Positions 23,056 to 34,982 of a stretch of DNA of 64,000 nt are shown in pieces. Each line of letters opens with the position of its first letter. Within the stretch, counting starts at the first letter, position 1. Location: NCBI GenBank assembly GCA_028673005.1, contig CM054117.1, forward strand, positions 35,418,061-35,482,060. Direction: 5' to 3'. This DNA is from Tanypteryx hageni. Its lineage: Eukaryota; Arthropoda; Insecta; Odonata; Petaluridae. The notes below the pieces were generated by a model. The model did no database searches. It was given only the letters and a program-made list of their open reading frames with translations, and was not told the DNA's origin. The position numbers and the translations under genes are program-made.

Positions 23056-24035
23056 ATGAAGATCTACATGAGTGTGCTGCTCGTTTTGGGAGCTCTTCTG
23101 GTGATGAACACATTCACATATAACGGCGGAGGTGAGTTGGAAATTGCTCGATTGTTAATCCTTCCACGAACAATGGCATACACTTTCACACTTTGTGATT
23201 TTTAAAAGCAATCAATCAATATGAGTAAGCAAGGATATGCAGCTCAACTGGTCACTGAATTTCAAAATTGTTATTTATTGTCGATAAGTGCCTCAAACTT
23301 TCCTTTGGAGGAGCCGGTGGTTTAGTGGTTAGCAGTGCTGTAGTCCAAAAAAAGCAGAGGGTATGCCTTATACGGAAATAAAACTTGGAAGGAGTGACTT
23401 ACCCAGATTTTTTTAAAAAAGAGTAATAACCTATTCAATATAAAAAAACCGGGGGTATACGGAGTATACCACTACAAACCTGGTGGTTAGAGTGTTAACC
23501 CCGCCAGCTAAAGCGAAACAGGCCCAAATCCTGTAGGATTTTTCCTAGGAGGGTCAGCCCCCTATTTGTGCGTGTTGGAACTAAGGAGACGAGGACGAGC
23601 CGATATAAAAAAGAGAAATAAGAAGAGCGCTCAAATTAACACTCCGTCCTCCGGAATGGACGTTAAGCCGTTTGCCCCCTTGGTGCTCATCGTTAAGATC
23701 AGGCTAATATCCGGCAAAAGTGTTTATCCCCTTCGTTCTATCCGACTCTTCATTGCATTACCTCTTAAATACCCATTGGGTGCGTAACGCAAAAGGCGAA
23801 TCAGCTGGACTCAAAATCAAAAATTCCTTCCACACCTAAGACTCTCTTTATTTCACAAACAAAATATTCTGTCAAAATAATTAATTCTTTCGTTTTCTTC
23901 CGCACAGTCGCTTCTGCCGGTTTTGGCTGTCCCTGGAACCAAACTGCCTGCCACAACTTTTGCCGCTTCATTGGGCACCATGGAGGATTCTGCGAAGGCT
24001 TGGGCGGAGAAACCTGCATGTGTTATACAAGCTAA
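23056..24035 (+). CDS. Invertebrate-type defensin, copy B (2 coding exons)
   Basis: Secreted defensin precursor, 67 residues, coding exons 23056-23131 and 23908-24035, phase-1 intron (G|GTGAGT, CCGCACAG). The leader differs from copy A by one residue (V to L). The mature region keeps GFGCP, all six cysteines with C-x6-C-x3-C-x9-C-x7-C-x-C spacing, and the GG before C4. It differs from copy A at 14 of 41 residues: for example W after GFGCP, CHNFC in place of CHRHC, RFIGHH in place of RSIGRL, and CMCYTS at the end. It is less basic than A because several Arg/Lys are lost, which could reduce or shift antibacterial activity. Only two silent changes separate the two mature exons while introns remain near-identical. 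Poly(A) signal at 24111. Confidence 0.9.
23308..23720 (+). mobile_element. tRNA-derived SINE in defensin B intron, with nested insertion
   Basis: Same SINE and same nested insertion (about 23338-23490) as in copy A, with the conserved body GGACGTTAAGCCGTTTGCC. Its presence in A and B and absence from C is a lineage marker. Confidence 0.65.
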
Positions 24036-24110
24036 CGAATCTGGACTCATATTGTTGGATATTACCACAAGGATTGCTGACATGTATAACAACATAATCA
24101 CGTTTTTCCT

Positions 24111-24116
24111 AATAAA
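24111..24116 (+). terminator. Poly(A) signal of defensin B
   Basis: AATAAA, 75 nt after the stop codon, at the same place as in copies A and C. Confidence 0.7.
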
Positions 24117-24606
24117 GTAAAAAATTATTATTTCCCGAGTTATTATTTCATGTTCCAATATTGGAAATTGTCCTTCCCTCTCTCTCTCCAACTTCCTATC
24201 ACTCTATAAGAAAAAGAATGCTTCCGGTGGATCTAGGCCAAGGATCGACCATCAAATTCACAGGAAGAGCCACATTATTTCTATTCAGTATAAAGTCTTA
24301 CTTGAGAAGAATCGCAGTCGAAAAAAGATAATTATTATCCCAAAAAAATCTGATATGTCAAGCGCATGTCTTTCTTCATACAGAATAATGAGTATGACTG
24401 CAATACACAGTGCTTACAAGTTGCTCGCGGCAACAGCTTCCTCAATAGTAACTACCGTCAATTACATTCGTGGATCATTTTAAAAAACTTGGACTAATTT
24501 TCACAATGGAAAACACTTTGAATCACCCTCCCAATTAAAAAACAATGAGTAAACAAAAGGTTTTTTTATTTGTTGTTATGGATAAGAAAATTTTGATTAC
24601 CGTTAG

Positions 24607-25850
24607 CTACTTTGGCGTATGTTATATGTTACTAGTAGAAGGTGCTTGCATTCTGCAAGCATATCATCTCACCTTGAAAAAACATTCATTTTTCAGACAG
24701 ATATTTCATCATTACAAATATATTTTTAATTCTAAAGATTTCACCTATGCAGCGATTTTCGTTTTTCCCTTATCTAAAAATAATAGATTAAAACAATCCA
24801 CAAACTTCGAAATTTTAAGAATTTTATACTTTCTCCATTATAGGGTACATATTACTGACAAATTTTAAAGTTGTAGCACTTCTAGAAGTTAAATAATATT
24901 TTCCTAATCGTTTTAATGTTAAACATTTTTAAAGGCCGCCGCAATATATTTATGGAGAGATTCATGTTTATTTTTGCAAATGCACTACTCTGTAAATAAC
25001 TTAAAAATTTCAGCTTCCTAGCTCATCCCGTAGTACTTAAACAGTTATCTATTTGTTTAAAATTTAAGAATTTTTAACGGCAACACAAATTAAAATATCA
25101 AAATTTGTATATTCCCTATTTCGATTTTTTACAAATTCTATAAAATAAATAATATTTCAGCTCCGTAGCACATACGGAAATACATAAACCATGAAATTTT
25201 TTTTAAACAATTGCACATTTTTAGCGGCCGCATTGTTGGACTTTATTAAGATTTTCGTTTTTTCTAGTCGGTTTTGCACAAAATACTACCTAAGGAAAAA
25301 ATTTCGAAAATCCAGCTCATCTGGAAGTGCCTAAATATTAGTATCCTCCTATATGTTATCATTATATACTAGTAGCAGGTGCTTGCATACTTCAAGCATT
25401 TCATCTAACCTTAAAAACATTCATATTTCAGAGAGATATTTCATAATTGGAAATATTACATTATTTCAAAAGATTTCACCTCCGCAGCGATTTTCGTTTT
25501 TTGCAATTTTGCAATTGCAAATTTTTAGTAGCCGCATTGTTGGACTTTTTTAAGATTTTCGTTTTTTCTAGTCGGTTTTGCACAAAATACTACCTATGAA
25601 AAAAATTTCGAATCTCCAGCTCATCTGGAAGTGTCTAAACATTAAAATCCTCCTATATGTTATCATTATATATCGGCGTTTCTTACCGAGGGAGATATAA
25701 CATACTAGTAGTAGGTGCTTGCATTCTGCAAGTATATCATCTCACCATGAGAGAACATTCATTGTTCAGACAAATATTTCATCATTACAAATATTTTTTT
25801 AAGTCTAAATATTTTACCTCTGCAGCAATTTTCGTTAAAAATTAATTAAT
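24607..25850 (-). mobile_element. Hairpin/CTAG repeat copies interrupting unit B
   Basis: One long reverse copy (about 24628-25360) starts ACTAGTAGAAGGTGCTTGC with hairpin TGCTTGCATTCTGCAAGCA. Two shortened copies follow (about 25366-25660 and 25695-25850). The insertion point splits GATTACCGTTGGC, which is contiguous in unit A at 12480, so the insertion is younger than the duplication. Confidence 0.65.
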
Positions 25851-25874
25851 TTTAAACAATTAGATAGACCTGCG

Positions 25875-26760
25875 GAGTAAATATCGGTAAAGGAGTACGA
25901 CGGTTGCTGCCTATCGCCGACCCTATTCAATATATATGGAGAAATTCTAATGCAAGAAGCGTTAGAAGGTACAGGAGATTTCAAAATTGGAGGAAGGATT
26001 ACAAGAACAGTAAAATATGTGGATGATCAAGTACTACTAGCAAGAAAGGAAGAGGAACTCCAGAAAATGATAAATAGACTAGCAATAACAGGTAGAAAAT
26101 GCGGTGTGGAAATTAATACAGAAAAATCCAAGGTAATTCGAATATCAGACAAAGAAGAAAATCTGAATATAAGTATTGGAGGTAAGCCTTTAGAACAAGT
26201 TTCAGAATATAAATACCTTGGAAGCATCATAACAAGAGAAGCAAAATGTACGGATGAGATCAGGACTAGAATAGGAAAATCAAAAGCAGCTTTCAGAAGA
26301 AAGAAACACCTACTTACGGGGAATATAAGGGAAGATACCCGCAAGAAGTTCATAAAATGCTATGTATGGAGTATAGCTTTGTACAGGGCAGAAAAATGGT
26401 CGCTAAGGAAAAATGACATCAAATACTTGGAAAGCTCTGAATTGTGGACTTGGAGGAGAATGCTGAAGATAAAATGGACAGATAGGATGAAAAACGATGA
26501 AGTGCTACGAAGAGTAGGAGAGAAGCGAATCATTATACAGACTGTTAGAAAGGTGAAGGCAAACTGGGTTGAACATTACCAGAGAAGAGAGGGTATGATT
26601 AAAGACGTGGTAGAAGGAAAACTAGACTTAAAAAGGGAAAGAGGTAAGAAAAGGTTTCACCTGATAGATGATTTTAAAGGGAAAGAGAGTTATCAAGATT
26701 TGAAGAGGACAGCAGAAAATAGGAGTATATGGAGAACCAGATTTAACCATGAATAATCAC
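25875..26760 (+). pseudogene. RTE-type LINE, 5'-truncated RT and C-terminus
   Basis: Open frame of about 268 residues from 25950, in continuity with FNIYGEILMQEALEG. It shows the RT catalytic block VKYVDDQVLLARKEEELQ (YVDD instead of YADD), INTEKSKVIRIS, YKYLGSIIT and the downstream RRIA-like WTWRRMLKIKW and GRVRRK-like region typical of RTE/craniofacial-development-protein-2-like LINEs. Upstream, the GVRQGCPLSP-like segment is scrambled by indels (25880-25940). It ends at 26756 followed by an ATGATGATAATGAT tail, as RTE elements often do. The endonuclease is missing. Confidence 0.8.
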
Positions 26761-27250
26761 GGATCTGTCAACAGAAAGACTACCTATGATGATAATGATT
26801 TACAGGATAGGTTTCTCTATGTATTAGTGATTCCAAGAAATTCTTATACCATAAATACCATTTGCAATTCATAGTTATTCAATGATAGAGAAAAATTGGA
26901 AAACAAATTAATAGAGAATTATCAGGTGTAAAATATTAAAAGCAATGCCAAAGTCTCTATCTGGCATTATATTTTGTATCTACTTTTTAAATAAACGAAT
27001 TTAACAAATGTTACTGTTTATAGGTTAATATGTATGGATTAACTGTCCATTGCTCAAGGGTAGTAGAGTGGAAAAGAAGACAAGTGAAGATATAAAAATG
27101 GATTTTTATAATTAACTTTTACATAGTTAATAATTTAATATGAATAAACTCTAATAAAATTATGATGCATGGGCGTAAAAAGTTGCCTACCAGCTGTTGA
27201 GTGATACGGGTGTCTATAATTAACAGAATTAAGAACTCAGCGGCAAACGT
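26761..27250. other. AT-rich intergenic stretch
   Basis: I see no gene or repeat here that I can name. Confidence 0.4.
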
Positions 27251-27260
27251 AAAAATGTTT

Positions 27261-27268
27261 GGTATATA
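27261..27268 (+). promoter_or_regulatory. Possible TATA box upstream of leader exon
   Basis: GGTATATAAGTAG places TATATAAG about 355 bp upstream of the leader ORF at 27623. It could serve that candidate gene. There is no independent support in an AT-rich region. Confidence 0.25.
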
Positions 27269-27622
27269 AGTAGTAAGAAGTTTGATAGTAGTATTTGTTT
27301 CATTAAAGAAAATACTGAGTTATCCATTCATATTTCTTAAAATCGAAAAAAAAAAATACTGCTAGTTCAGAGTAATTCAGCTTGAGATACTAGTAAGAGT
27401 GAAACTGTTCATCACCAACGAGGTTTTCAATGGCCTTTTCATAGGGAAAACAGTTTTCAGAATAATCTTAAATGAATCAAGATAAAAGGTTTTTAAGATA
27501 AACAAAAACTTGCTATCAATAATAATTACGATAAATAAAAACTTACAATTATTAGCAGAAATATCCCATCAAAAAACGTACAAATTCACCTTCAAATATA
27601 GACTTATATTACATCATCAACA

Positions 27623-27715
27623 ATGACAATAGTTTGTTTAATCTTGTTGATACTATGGACGCTTGTAATTTGCTCAGATTCGCTTCAACAATATAAGTAC
27701 AAAAAAGGAAAGACC
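27623..27715 (+). CDS. Candidate signal-peptide exon, unknown secreted product
   Basis: From ATG 27623 the frame reads MTIVCLILLILWTLVICS, a strong hydrophobic signal sequence ending at a small residue, then DSLQQYKYKKGK, a basic hydrophilic stretch. A possible splice donor, ACCGGAG|GTGGGC, follows near 27718. Beyond this the sequence enters the repeat shared with 20330-20535 and the frame becomes repeat-derived. So only the first exon, or a truncated gene, is plausible. No second exon was recognised. It may belong to a short secreted peptide family or be a chance ORF. Confidence 0.3.
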
Positions 27716-28435
27716 GGAGGTGGGCCCTGGCAGCACGAGGCACATACGAAGTTTCATGAAAATCGGTCCATTGATGCAAAAAATGTTAGCAGGGGACATA
27801 CAGGCACATGTACACACACACACACCCACATGACCATTTCACAAGGCTGTTTCCATTGGAAACCAGCCTAAACACAAAAATATTTTTTTATGACTCACGC
27901 GCAAGCAATAAAGTACCTGGTGAGGTAAGGTACTTAAAAAGCGAAAAATCTAGAATTCATACTTATGAAGATTATTTTTCTATTTTTTATATAATCATTA
28001 CTTAGGCCATCATTTCCATTCTATTTCCAGCCAGTACAGTGAAAACTGCAACCTTACCATCCGTGTGCGAAATTTTTTAATTATTAACCGACAATGATTA
28101 CTTGGATGATTTCATCAGGAATGCATAATTTTTTATTTAAATTTTAAATTATATTTAGAAATTGTTGTTTAAATTTATTATTGCCATTCTAGTGAGAATT
28201 AAGCGTGCCTTTTTGCAGAATGTTTCCTCGATGAGAATGTCATCATTCATCACATAAAAAAAATTTTCATTAAAAAATATTTAATCTGAGATAACAAAAT
28301 TACACGGAGCACTTCCTATCAATGATTGTTAGGGTTTCTCCGAAAAGTGATCTTTAAATGAAAGATTTGGAAACGTTGATAGGTCATCAGGACGATAATA
28401 TTTCCTCTAATACATTAATGGCGATGTAGCAACAG

Positions 28436-28890
28436 CAGTGGCGGATTATCGCACAGGCGTATGAGGCGTATGCCTCGGGCCCCAAATGCCCAGGGGCCCC
28501 CAAACTGACAAAAAAATACGCTTATCATCTTACATTTATCTTCGCAACGCAGCCTTTGAATTTTCCTTCATGACTTGACGGGCAACGACGATTCGTCTTC
28601 CATGCAGTGGCACATGGCGCGCGCCAGGGGCCCCGAAAAAATGTTGTGTATATAATCTTTCAAATATTTAATGTCTCAATTTAAAAATCAGTGGAACCTC
28701 TCTATGATTCGATAGAAAAAAAGATCGTTAAGAGGTGCTACAAAGGAGGGCAGTCGTTGGGAGCGGTTTCGCTATATATTTAGATTGCAGGGCCCCCGAC
28801 TGCTTAGAGCTAGTGGCCCAAAATTGTTTAGTGCCTGGGGCGCCTAAATGTTTAGCGCCAGGGGCCCCAGGAGGCGTATATCCGCCACTG
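28436..28890. mobile_element. hAT-type MITE (CAGTGGCGGATT ends), unit C
   Basis: 455 bp, starts CAGTGGCGGATT and ends with the imperfect inverted end ATCCGCCACTG. Flanking 8-bp repeats AGCAACAG (28428-28435) and AGCAACAA (28891-28898). Orthologous to 8528-8989 in unit A. Confidence 0.75.
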
Positions 28891-29500
28891 AGCAACAACA
28901 AATCATTGCGTGCAAACGTTGCAGTGCCCGTATGTAAAAATACATGCAAAATAGCTTCAATGCGGTGATGCCACGAAATTCTGCTAATCTCTGAAAGCGT
29001 GTCGCGTCTACAGAAATGTAGCTTACCACCGATTTTGAATTTTTAAAAGATAAACTGTATATATCCTCCGTCGCGTCGTATGCCATACTAGAACTATTGG
29101 AAGACGGCGATACGGAGGTGGAATTCGAAGTTTTTCATTAATATAATTTGTAACTGTGAATATGAAATGGAGGGCGATTTCGATAAATTTCGAAGAATTT
29201 CCTGACTACCATGTTGTATGACTTAATAAATAATGACAAAAATAACCTCTTAATCGGTTCCGTCAAGAAAACGTCGATGAAAAAACCGAAAGAAAATAGA
29301 AACAAACCGTTTTTCTTATTCCTGTCTCGGAAACGAATGATTTTGAAAATAAATTTCATCGAAACGCAAGATACAAAAATTTAATGCGGCCACCACATGA
29401 TTTTCACTATAATAGTAATATTTCTAAAAAATTCCAAATAGGTTAAATGATAATAAATAATGAAAGGATAACTTTGTAGTTTCCACAACTTTTAATATAA

Positions 29501-29540
29501 CACGACCGGTTTCACTACGATCGTAGCATCATCAGGTGAA
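29501..29540 (-). ncRNA. Hammerhead-ribozyme-like core motif
   Basis: On the minus strand CTGATGA (29535-29529) is followed by a self-complementary stem CTACGATCGTAG and then GAAA (29513-29510) and CCGG. CUGAUGA-stem II-GAAA is the conserved hammerhead core. Minimal hammerheads are known in Penelope-like elements and other retroelements of arthropods. Stems I and III and the cleavage triplet are not convincingly closed here, so activity is uncertain. Confidence 0.35.
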
Positions 29541-30339
29541 AATATATATAAATTGTTCCATATATATAGGGTAAAATGAGGGGGGAGAGGGAGACAGTAG
29601 GGGTTTCAAAGAAAACGAATGGGAGGTAATTGGATGAGCGGTTTGGAAAAGAAGGGGTGGGAAAGGAAGGCGAAAGCAACATAGTACAATTCAGAATGGA
29701 GGAGGCACAAGCAATGGGAAAGAGAACACCTCTTGGAATAGCAAGATTTAAGTTCAAACTTCAACCAAGAAATTTTGGCCGTCTTGATGGTCTCCAGGGC
29801 AGCTGATGAAGAAGAATTGGTCTTGATGCACACGAACTTGAAAACCCCGTCTTAAACATTTACTAATAAAGAAAATGTTGAAAGACGCAAACTTGAACTT
29901 GATGGCACAATTTAATTTTAAGGAACTGTGAGAAAATTTTCAAGAATTTACAAAGAACAGAAATAAACTCAATCCGTAGCCTTCTGATATTGGATATAGC
30001 CACGAAGCTTCAACAATTAACAAAATAAAAGGAAAGTTAATAAGACGTAAGCATAAAGTGTTTACAATAGTCGCCGGTGGGTGGTCGGCGGTGGCAGCTA
30101 AAAAATTAGTTTTAAATAGCTCTTAAATGATACATTATATGGGAAAATGTTTCGAACAAATATTGTAGAAATTTAAATTTCCAACAACTTTTATTCCAGT
30201 ACTTTTTTACATTCATCAAATATTAAAGGAAATATTTGAAAAATACGGATAAGTGACAAGAGTAAACACCCACTTCCGGTTGACCGATGTTTACCAAAAA
30301 CCTATCAGTTATTGTTCCTTTAAAAAAATGTCAAATATA

Positions 30340-30540
30340 AAATTTCGCGTTGACCTGATAAATAGTTTTTGAGTTAATAGCACCCACAAAATTCTATCAT
30401 ACACGCAGACATCATCGAGGTAATGATCGAAACATGTTCAGGGTACCTGAAAACGTGTACTTCCGTTGAAATCTCAAAATCGATTTTTTTCATGAAAACA
30501 ATACTTTCCCCTATACTACGTATGGAGAAAGTTAAAATGC
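30340..30540. repeat. Interspersed repeat block (RTE-like tail), unit C
   Basis: Orthologous to 9350-9540 and 21430-21610. TTTTTGAGTTAATAGCACCC and ACGTGTACTTCCGTTGAA blocks are present. Confidence 0.5.
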
Positions 30541-30915
30541 GCATCATCATTAAAACAGCGTCCAAAAATCACGGCAATGGCCATCAGCAGCAAGATAAAC
30601 ATTCTGTTAATTATTTTCGACGTGGAATTTAATGTTTTATAATTTCCTGTAACGAATAATGTGTTTTTCTTATGGAGAACGAAAGTGTGACATGATGGAA
30701 CATCTCCAAATATAATATTGTTAACAATTTTTGCAGGCACGAACGGTAAATTACAGAAGGAAAAATATACCCCGTAGCATTTTCTGTTTAAAACCTCAAG
30801 GGTAGAGCTAATATTACCGTTGGTCCACAGTTCATCTGCCAAGGTCGGAAGTACTCGGAGAAGCACGTAAACGAGGTAGCGATTGACGGGGCTCCCCCGG
30901 TCGGAGTCTCCATGG

Positions 30916-33850
30916 CAGTGTTGCCATTTTAGCGAATTTGTAGCTAGATCTAGCGACTTTTCTTTCAGATTAGCTCTTGAAAAAATGACCCTTGCTACTT
31001 GCTACAAATCTAGCGTATTGATTAAAAATATAGCTATTTCTAGCGTCTATCTAAAAAATCCTACATAAGTTGAAGATATGGTATTTCCAATAAATTTTGT
31101 TAGTTTTAAGGGTTTAAATTGTCTGCATCTTTCCCTTTGCGCCGTTATAGACAACCCTAAGAAAGCTTTCTTTTGTAATATTATGTACACATTCAAGTTG
31201 GAAGATAGATTAATGAATAAAAAGGTATGTTTTTCATCCTAGAATAGTTATCACGATTTCTTTAATTTCCTCTAAAATTATATCATTGCATCAATTCGAA
31301 AAATCATAATTATTTCAAGTTACTGAGTTGATATATTCATTCATATCCGGAATTATTGAGCATCCGGTCCAAATAATGACTGGCACGGCATCCAGACATA
31401 TGGAGAGCCCGCTTTTAAGCAAATGATTCCTGTGAATATGAGTTACAATTCCTGTTGTACGACCTTGCTATCGTTTATACATTGTATCCGCTTTTCTTAT
31501 GTTATGGTTAGCTACAACTTTTAAGAATACAACGTATCTCGCTAGATCCTTCTGAGGACGATCTGAGAATGCTGCAAAGGAAATACTGGTAGCCCAACAC
31601 TAACTGATGTCAGTCCACTCAGTGAAAACCCGTCTTTAAGTAACCACATTTAAAATACTCAAAGTGATTGAGCATTATTGAGGGATTATCGCCACAATAC
31701 ATGGGTACTCTTAATACCTCTGTTTAATGAAATAGATTGTAATGTGTGCACGTTTTCTATGAATGTTTTTTAAAAGAATATTATCGATTTATTTTATTCT
31801 TTTTAGCGCTGAAAAAAACTTCGCTCATATGTAACATTTGAAATATGTTAAATGAAAACCAAGTTTTGGAGAAAACTAAATGATTTAAATTGTCCTCAAG
31901 TATGGTCAATTAAAGCATTTTTTGTAAGTTATATAAATTTTTGGTAGTCTACTGTTTCCTTATTTTTTACTTTAGAATGGGTTAATTTTTATTAATTGCA
32001 TATTTTCGCTGAGAATTTCTAAAAACTTTTTACAGATACCCTCACATTATCATGGGCAAGAATAAGCGATACAAACAAAAGTTTTGGAAAGAGTGGTTGC
32101 AGGATGATTTATTTAAGAAATGACTAATAGAAATTCATACTGATTCAAGTAAGGGACATTGTAATTACTGTAAGTGCGATATAAATGCCAAACATTCTGA
32201 TTTACTAAAACACATAAATTCAAAGAAGCATAAGACTGCTGTGCCTATCGCAACTTCCAATGTTGATTTAAGAACACTTTTAAAACCTACTATGTGTGAT
32301 AAAACTTTGGAATGTGGAGCAAGCATCACATTGTTCTTAAGTTCACATTGTGCGATCCGTAATTGTGATCATTTTGTTGATCTGTGTAAGATTCATTTTT
32401 CAAATAGTGATGTAGCATCCAAGTTGAAGATGCGAAGAACAAAATGTACAGAAATAATAAACAATGTGTTCAGTCCTCATTTTCAAGATTATCTAATTAG
32501 AGATATAGGTAATAGTAAGTTTAGTTTGTTGTTAGACGAGACAAATGATATTACCATAAATAAAATATTAGGGATAGCTATAATATATTACAGTCAAGCC
32601 ACAGGTAAAATTGTTTCCACATTTCAAACTCTGATAGTTATTAACAGATGTGATTTTGATGCAATAGTTAAGGCAATTAAGGATGCCCTGATAGAGAAAA
32701 CACAAAATACTAAGAATCTTGTAGCAATAGGGACGGATAATGCCAGTGTTATGGTAGGGGTTAATAATGGTGTTTTTAAGAAATTAAAAGTTGATGTACC
32801 ATGATTTTGATAAGGTGTTTGCCATTCATTACAGTTAGCAATTTCTCAAGCCTCATTACTTTGCCAAAAAATGTAGAATACCTTGTTTCTGAAACTTATA
32901 AATGGTTTTCAAATTCTACAATGCAACAAATTTCTTATAAATGTCTATATCAGAAACTAAATTATGGAAGAGAACCTTTGAAGACAGTTAAAAACTGTCG
33001 AACTAGATGGATATCCATAGAACTAGCAGTTGGTAGATTGTTAGACCAATGGGACATGTTAAAAACTCACTTTGAAATAGTGAAGACAAGTGAAAATTGT
33101 TATACTTCTGAAATTTTGAATGAGCTATACAATGGTGAAATGAACCTAGCATATTTATCATTTGTTCATCGTTTTAGTTGAGGTTCAACAAGTAAACAAA
33201 TTGTTTGAATCAAGTACAACTGGCCAAACAAAACTTTTTAATGATTTGACTCTGCTTATCCAATCTACTGCTGGAAAAGTAGTGGTCCCAAGCTGTGAAA
33301 TACATCCTTTCCTTTCCAATATAGAGAAGTACCTTGATATAATTATTTGGAAACAACAATAGGAAATCTTCTGTTAGTTTTATGCATTATATGGATTTTA
33401 ATGTAACATATTTATTTTTTATTAAATACATTTTTAACCTATTAGGACAGATGAAACTACCAAAAAAGTCTGCAATGGCACAATAATAACAACATAATTT
33501 AACAAGTTAACAATTGGACTCTGCCTTGCTAGATACTTATCAGTCAATTCCTATTACGGAAAAACGCAGTGTTTGGAAAAGGGCTTTAAAAAGACTTCAA
33601 ATGTCCAAAGAAATTTGTCCTGGCGAAGATTCCATCTTTTTGTGTATTTATAAAAGACAGCAACAGCTTCACAATAGTTGACAAATTTGTTATGCACACA
33701 GTTACAATACTCTAATAGTTTAATGACATCTTATGGTAAGCTTTCAGTACACAACCATGACTATCATTGGTTTTTATATATTCTAGTTATTTTCTAGCTA
33801 CCAAGAAGATGAAATCTAGCTCCCAAATGTTAAAAAAAGTGGCAACACTG
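30916..33850 (+). mobile_element. hAT DNA transposon, 2935 bp, with target duplication
   Basis: Terminal inverted repeats CAGTGTTGCCA (30916-30926) and TGGCAACACTG (33840-33850) are flanked by perfect 8-bp duplications CTCCATGG (30908-30915 and 33851-33858). Unit B carries the empty site, a single CTCCATGG followed by AGACCCCTCC at about 21964, which confirms the boundaries and shows the insertion came after the duplication. Inside are remnants of one transposase gene on the + strand. The 8-bp duplication and CAGTG ends place it in hAT. Confidence 0.92.
32053..33362 (+). pseudogene. hAT transposase remnant with BED-like zinc finger
   Basis: Begins MGKNKRYKQKFWKEWLQDD, then a TGA stop near 32122, and resumes with a zinc finger CNYCKCDINAKHSDLLKH..KKH (C-x2-C...H-x5-H type). 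The open frame from 32241 has SLLLDETNDITINKILGI (first catalytic Asp region of the hAT RNase H-like core) and LVAIGTDNASVMVG (second). A frameshift near 32800 leads to CHSLQLA-like and NCRTRWISIELAVGRLLDQW (32995-33050), then another frame to 33362. The C-terminal dimerisation region is largely absent before the 3' end, so the gene is broken in at least three places and internally shortened. Confidence 0.8.
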
Positions 33851-34048
33851 CTCCATGGAGACCCCTCCCTGCCATCGGGGGGGAGAACGATCTCATGCGT
33901 GACAAAGATAACGCCAAGGAAAGAGTCAACATCTTAGTGAGGGAGGGAGGGAGGGGCATAGGAAAATTCTCGAACTATTATATCGATCCACGTCGCAATT
34001 AGCAGATGAATCGGAGACAAAAAAAATTAACTCGTGTCGCCTACACGA

Positions 34049-34089
34049 GGAGAAATCCCGGTTCCCTTGTCAAAAGGATCATATAAAAA
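34049..34089 (+). promoter_or_regulatory. Core promoter of defensin C (degenerate kB, TATA)
   Basis: GGAGAAATCCC at 34049-34059 and TATAAAAA at 34082-34089, same spacing as copies A and B. The kB half-site carries the same G-to-A change as in copy B. Confidence 0.6.
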
Positions 34090-34112
34090 GAGTCTGAGGA
34101 TGGTGGGTTGAC

Positions 34113-34172
34113 ATTAAGCAAACAACGGTCCAACAGGCAAGGATAATCAAACCTCGAAGACAACACCATCAG
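34113..34172 (+). other. 5' UTR exon of defensin C
   Basis: Start estimated from the TATA box; donor ATCAG|GTGAGA at 34172/34173. The intron ends TTTGCACAG just before the ATG at 34983. Confidence 0.55.
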
Positions 34173-34982
34173 GTGAGACATTTTTCACATTTGAATATTT
34201 ACGCGGGCCGTCTTGCCAATACAGCCATTCGGATTTTATAAAAAAATACAGAATTGAGTCCAGACCTACTATGGCAATTCATAAAGTTCGTATTGTTAGT
34301 CGAATTAAATATTTTACGATACACAAATTCTGAACAGAATGGCTGAGGAATTATAAATCGCATTTGGCGCGTTTATTCTTGATTCATTTCATTTCCGTAT
34401 TTTACGCAGAAATAAAAATCGTGATCTTTTGTTTATGGATCCTATGCGCGTTGTAAGCCCAAATTCATCATAATCGGCCGTAGGATTCAATAGTCAAAAC
34501 AGTGTTAAATTTATAATTCTGTACTTATGGGCAGATTCATTTATTAATATACGTAGCCCAGAAAAGCACTAGCAACTTCATTTTATTCTTATCATCATCG
34601 GGAATAATAATGTGAAATACTCGGTAGGTAGAAAACATCACCCAAGCATTAATATCATAGGATTATGCGGTCTTAAGCAATGTCAAATTTATCCATTCAA
34701 TGTTTGGCGCGATTTGTAAACCAGTCATTTTTATATAAATGAAATTACACATTTAATTATTTAAATTTTTTGTGAAATTTTACAAATATATTGAAACATG
34801 ATAGATATCTTTTGATACATTAAAATTTATCGCATAATTGCAAAATAATTTATCCTCCGGCAAGTGGACAAATTTTTCTCCATCTCTAGGAGAGATTTTT
34901 ATAACATTTTTCATACTTTCACGCACATAACTTTAAATACTTTTGCTTCCCATCTTTAAATGAATTTTTCTATTTGCACAGA

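Larger units (their letters stand above)
20370..24606 (+). repeat. Tandem duplication unit B (defensin-bearing)
   Basis: Second paralogous segment. Its first part (CACGTACACACACACACCC and TGACTCACGCACAAGC) matches 27790-27925. It then jumps to the equivalent of 8750 in unit A, so roughly 700 bp present in A and C has been deleted. From 20640 it follows A and C through promoter, exons and 3' flank, and is cut off at 24606 by the hairpin/CTAG repeat. Confidence 0.8.

Noticed and set aside
23853..24191. Long minus-strand frame across defensin B exon 2
   Set aside because: Shadow of the conserved defensin exon in antisense, not present in unit A or C in comparable form.
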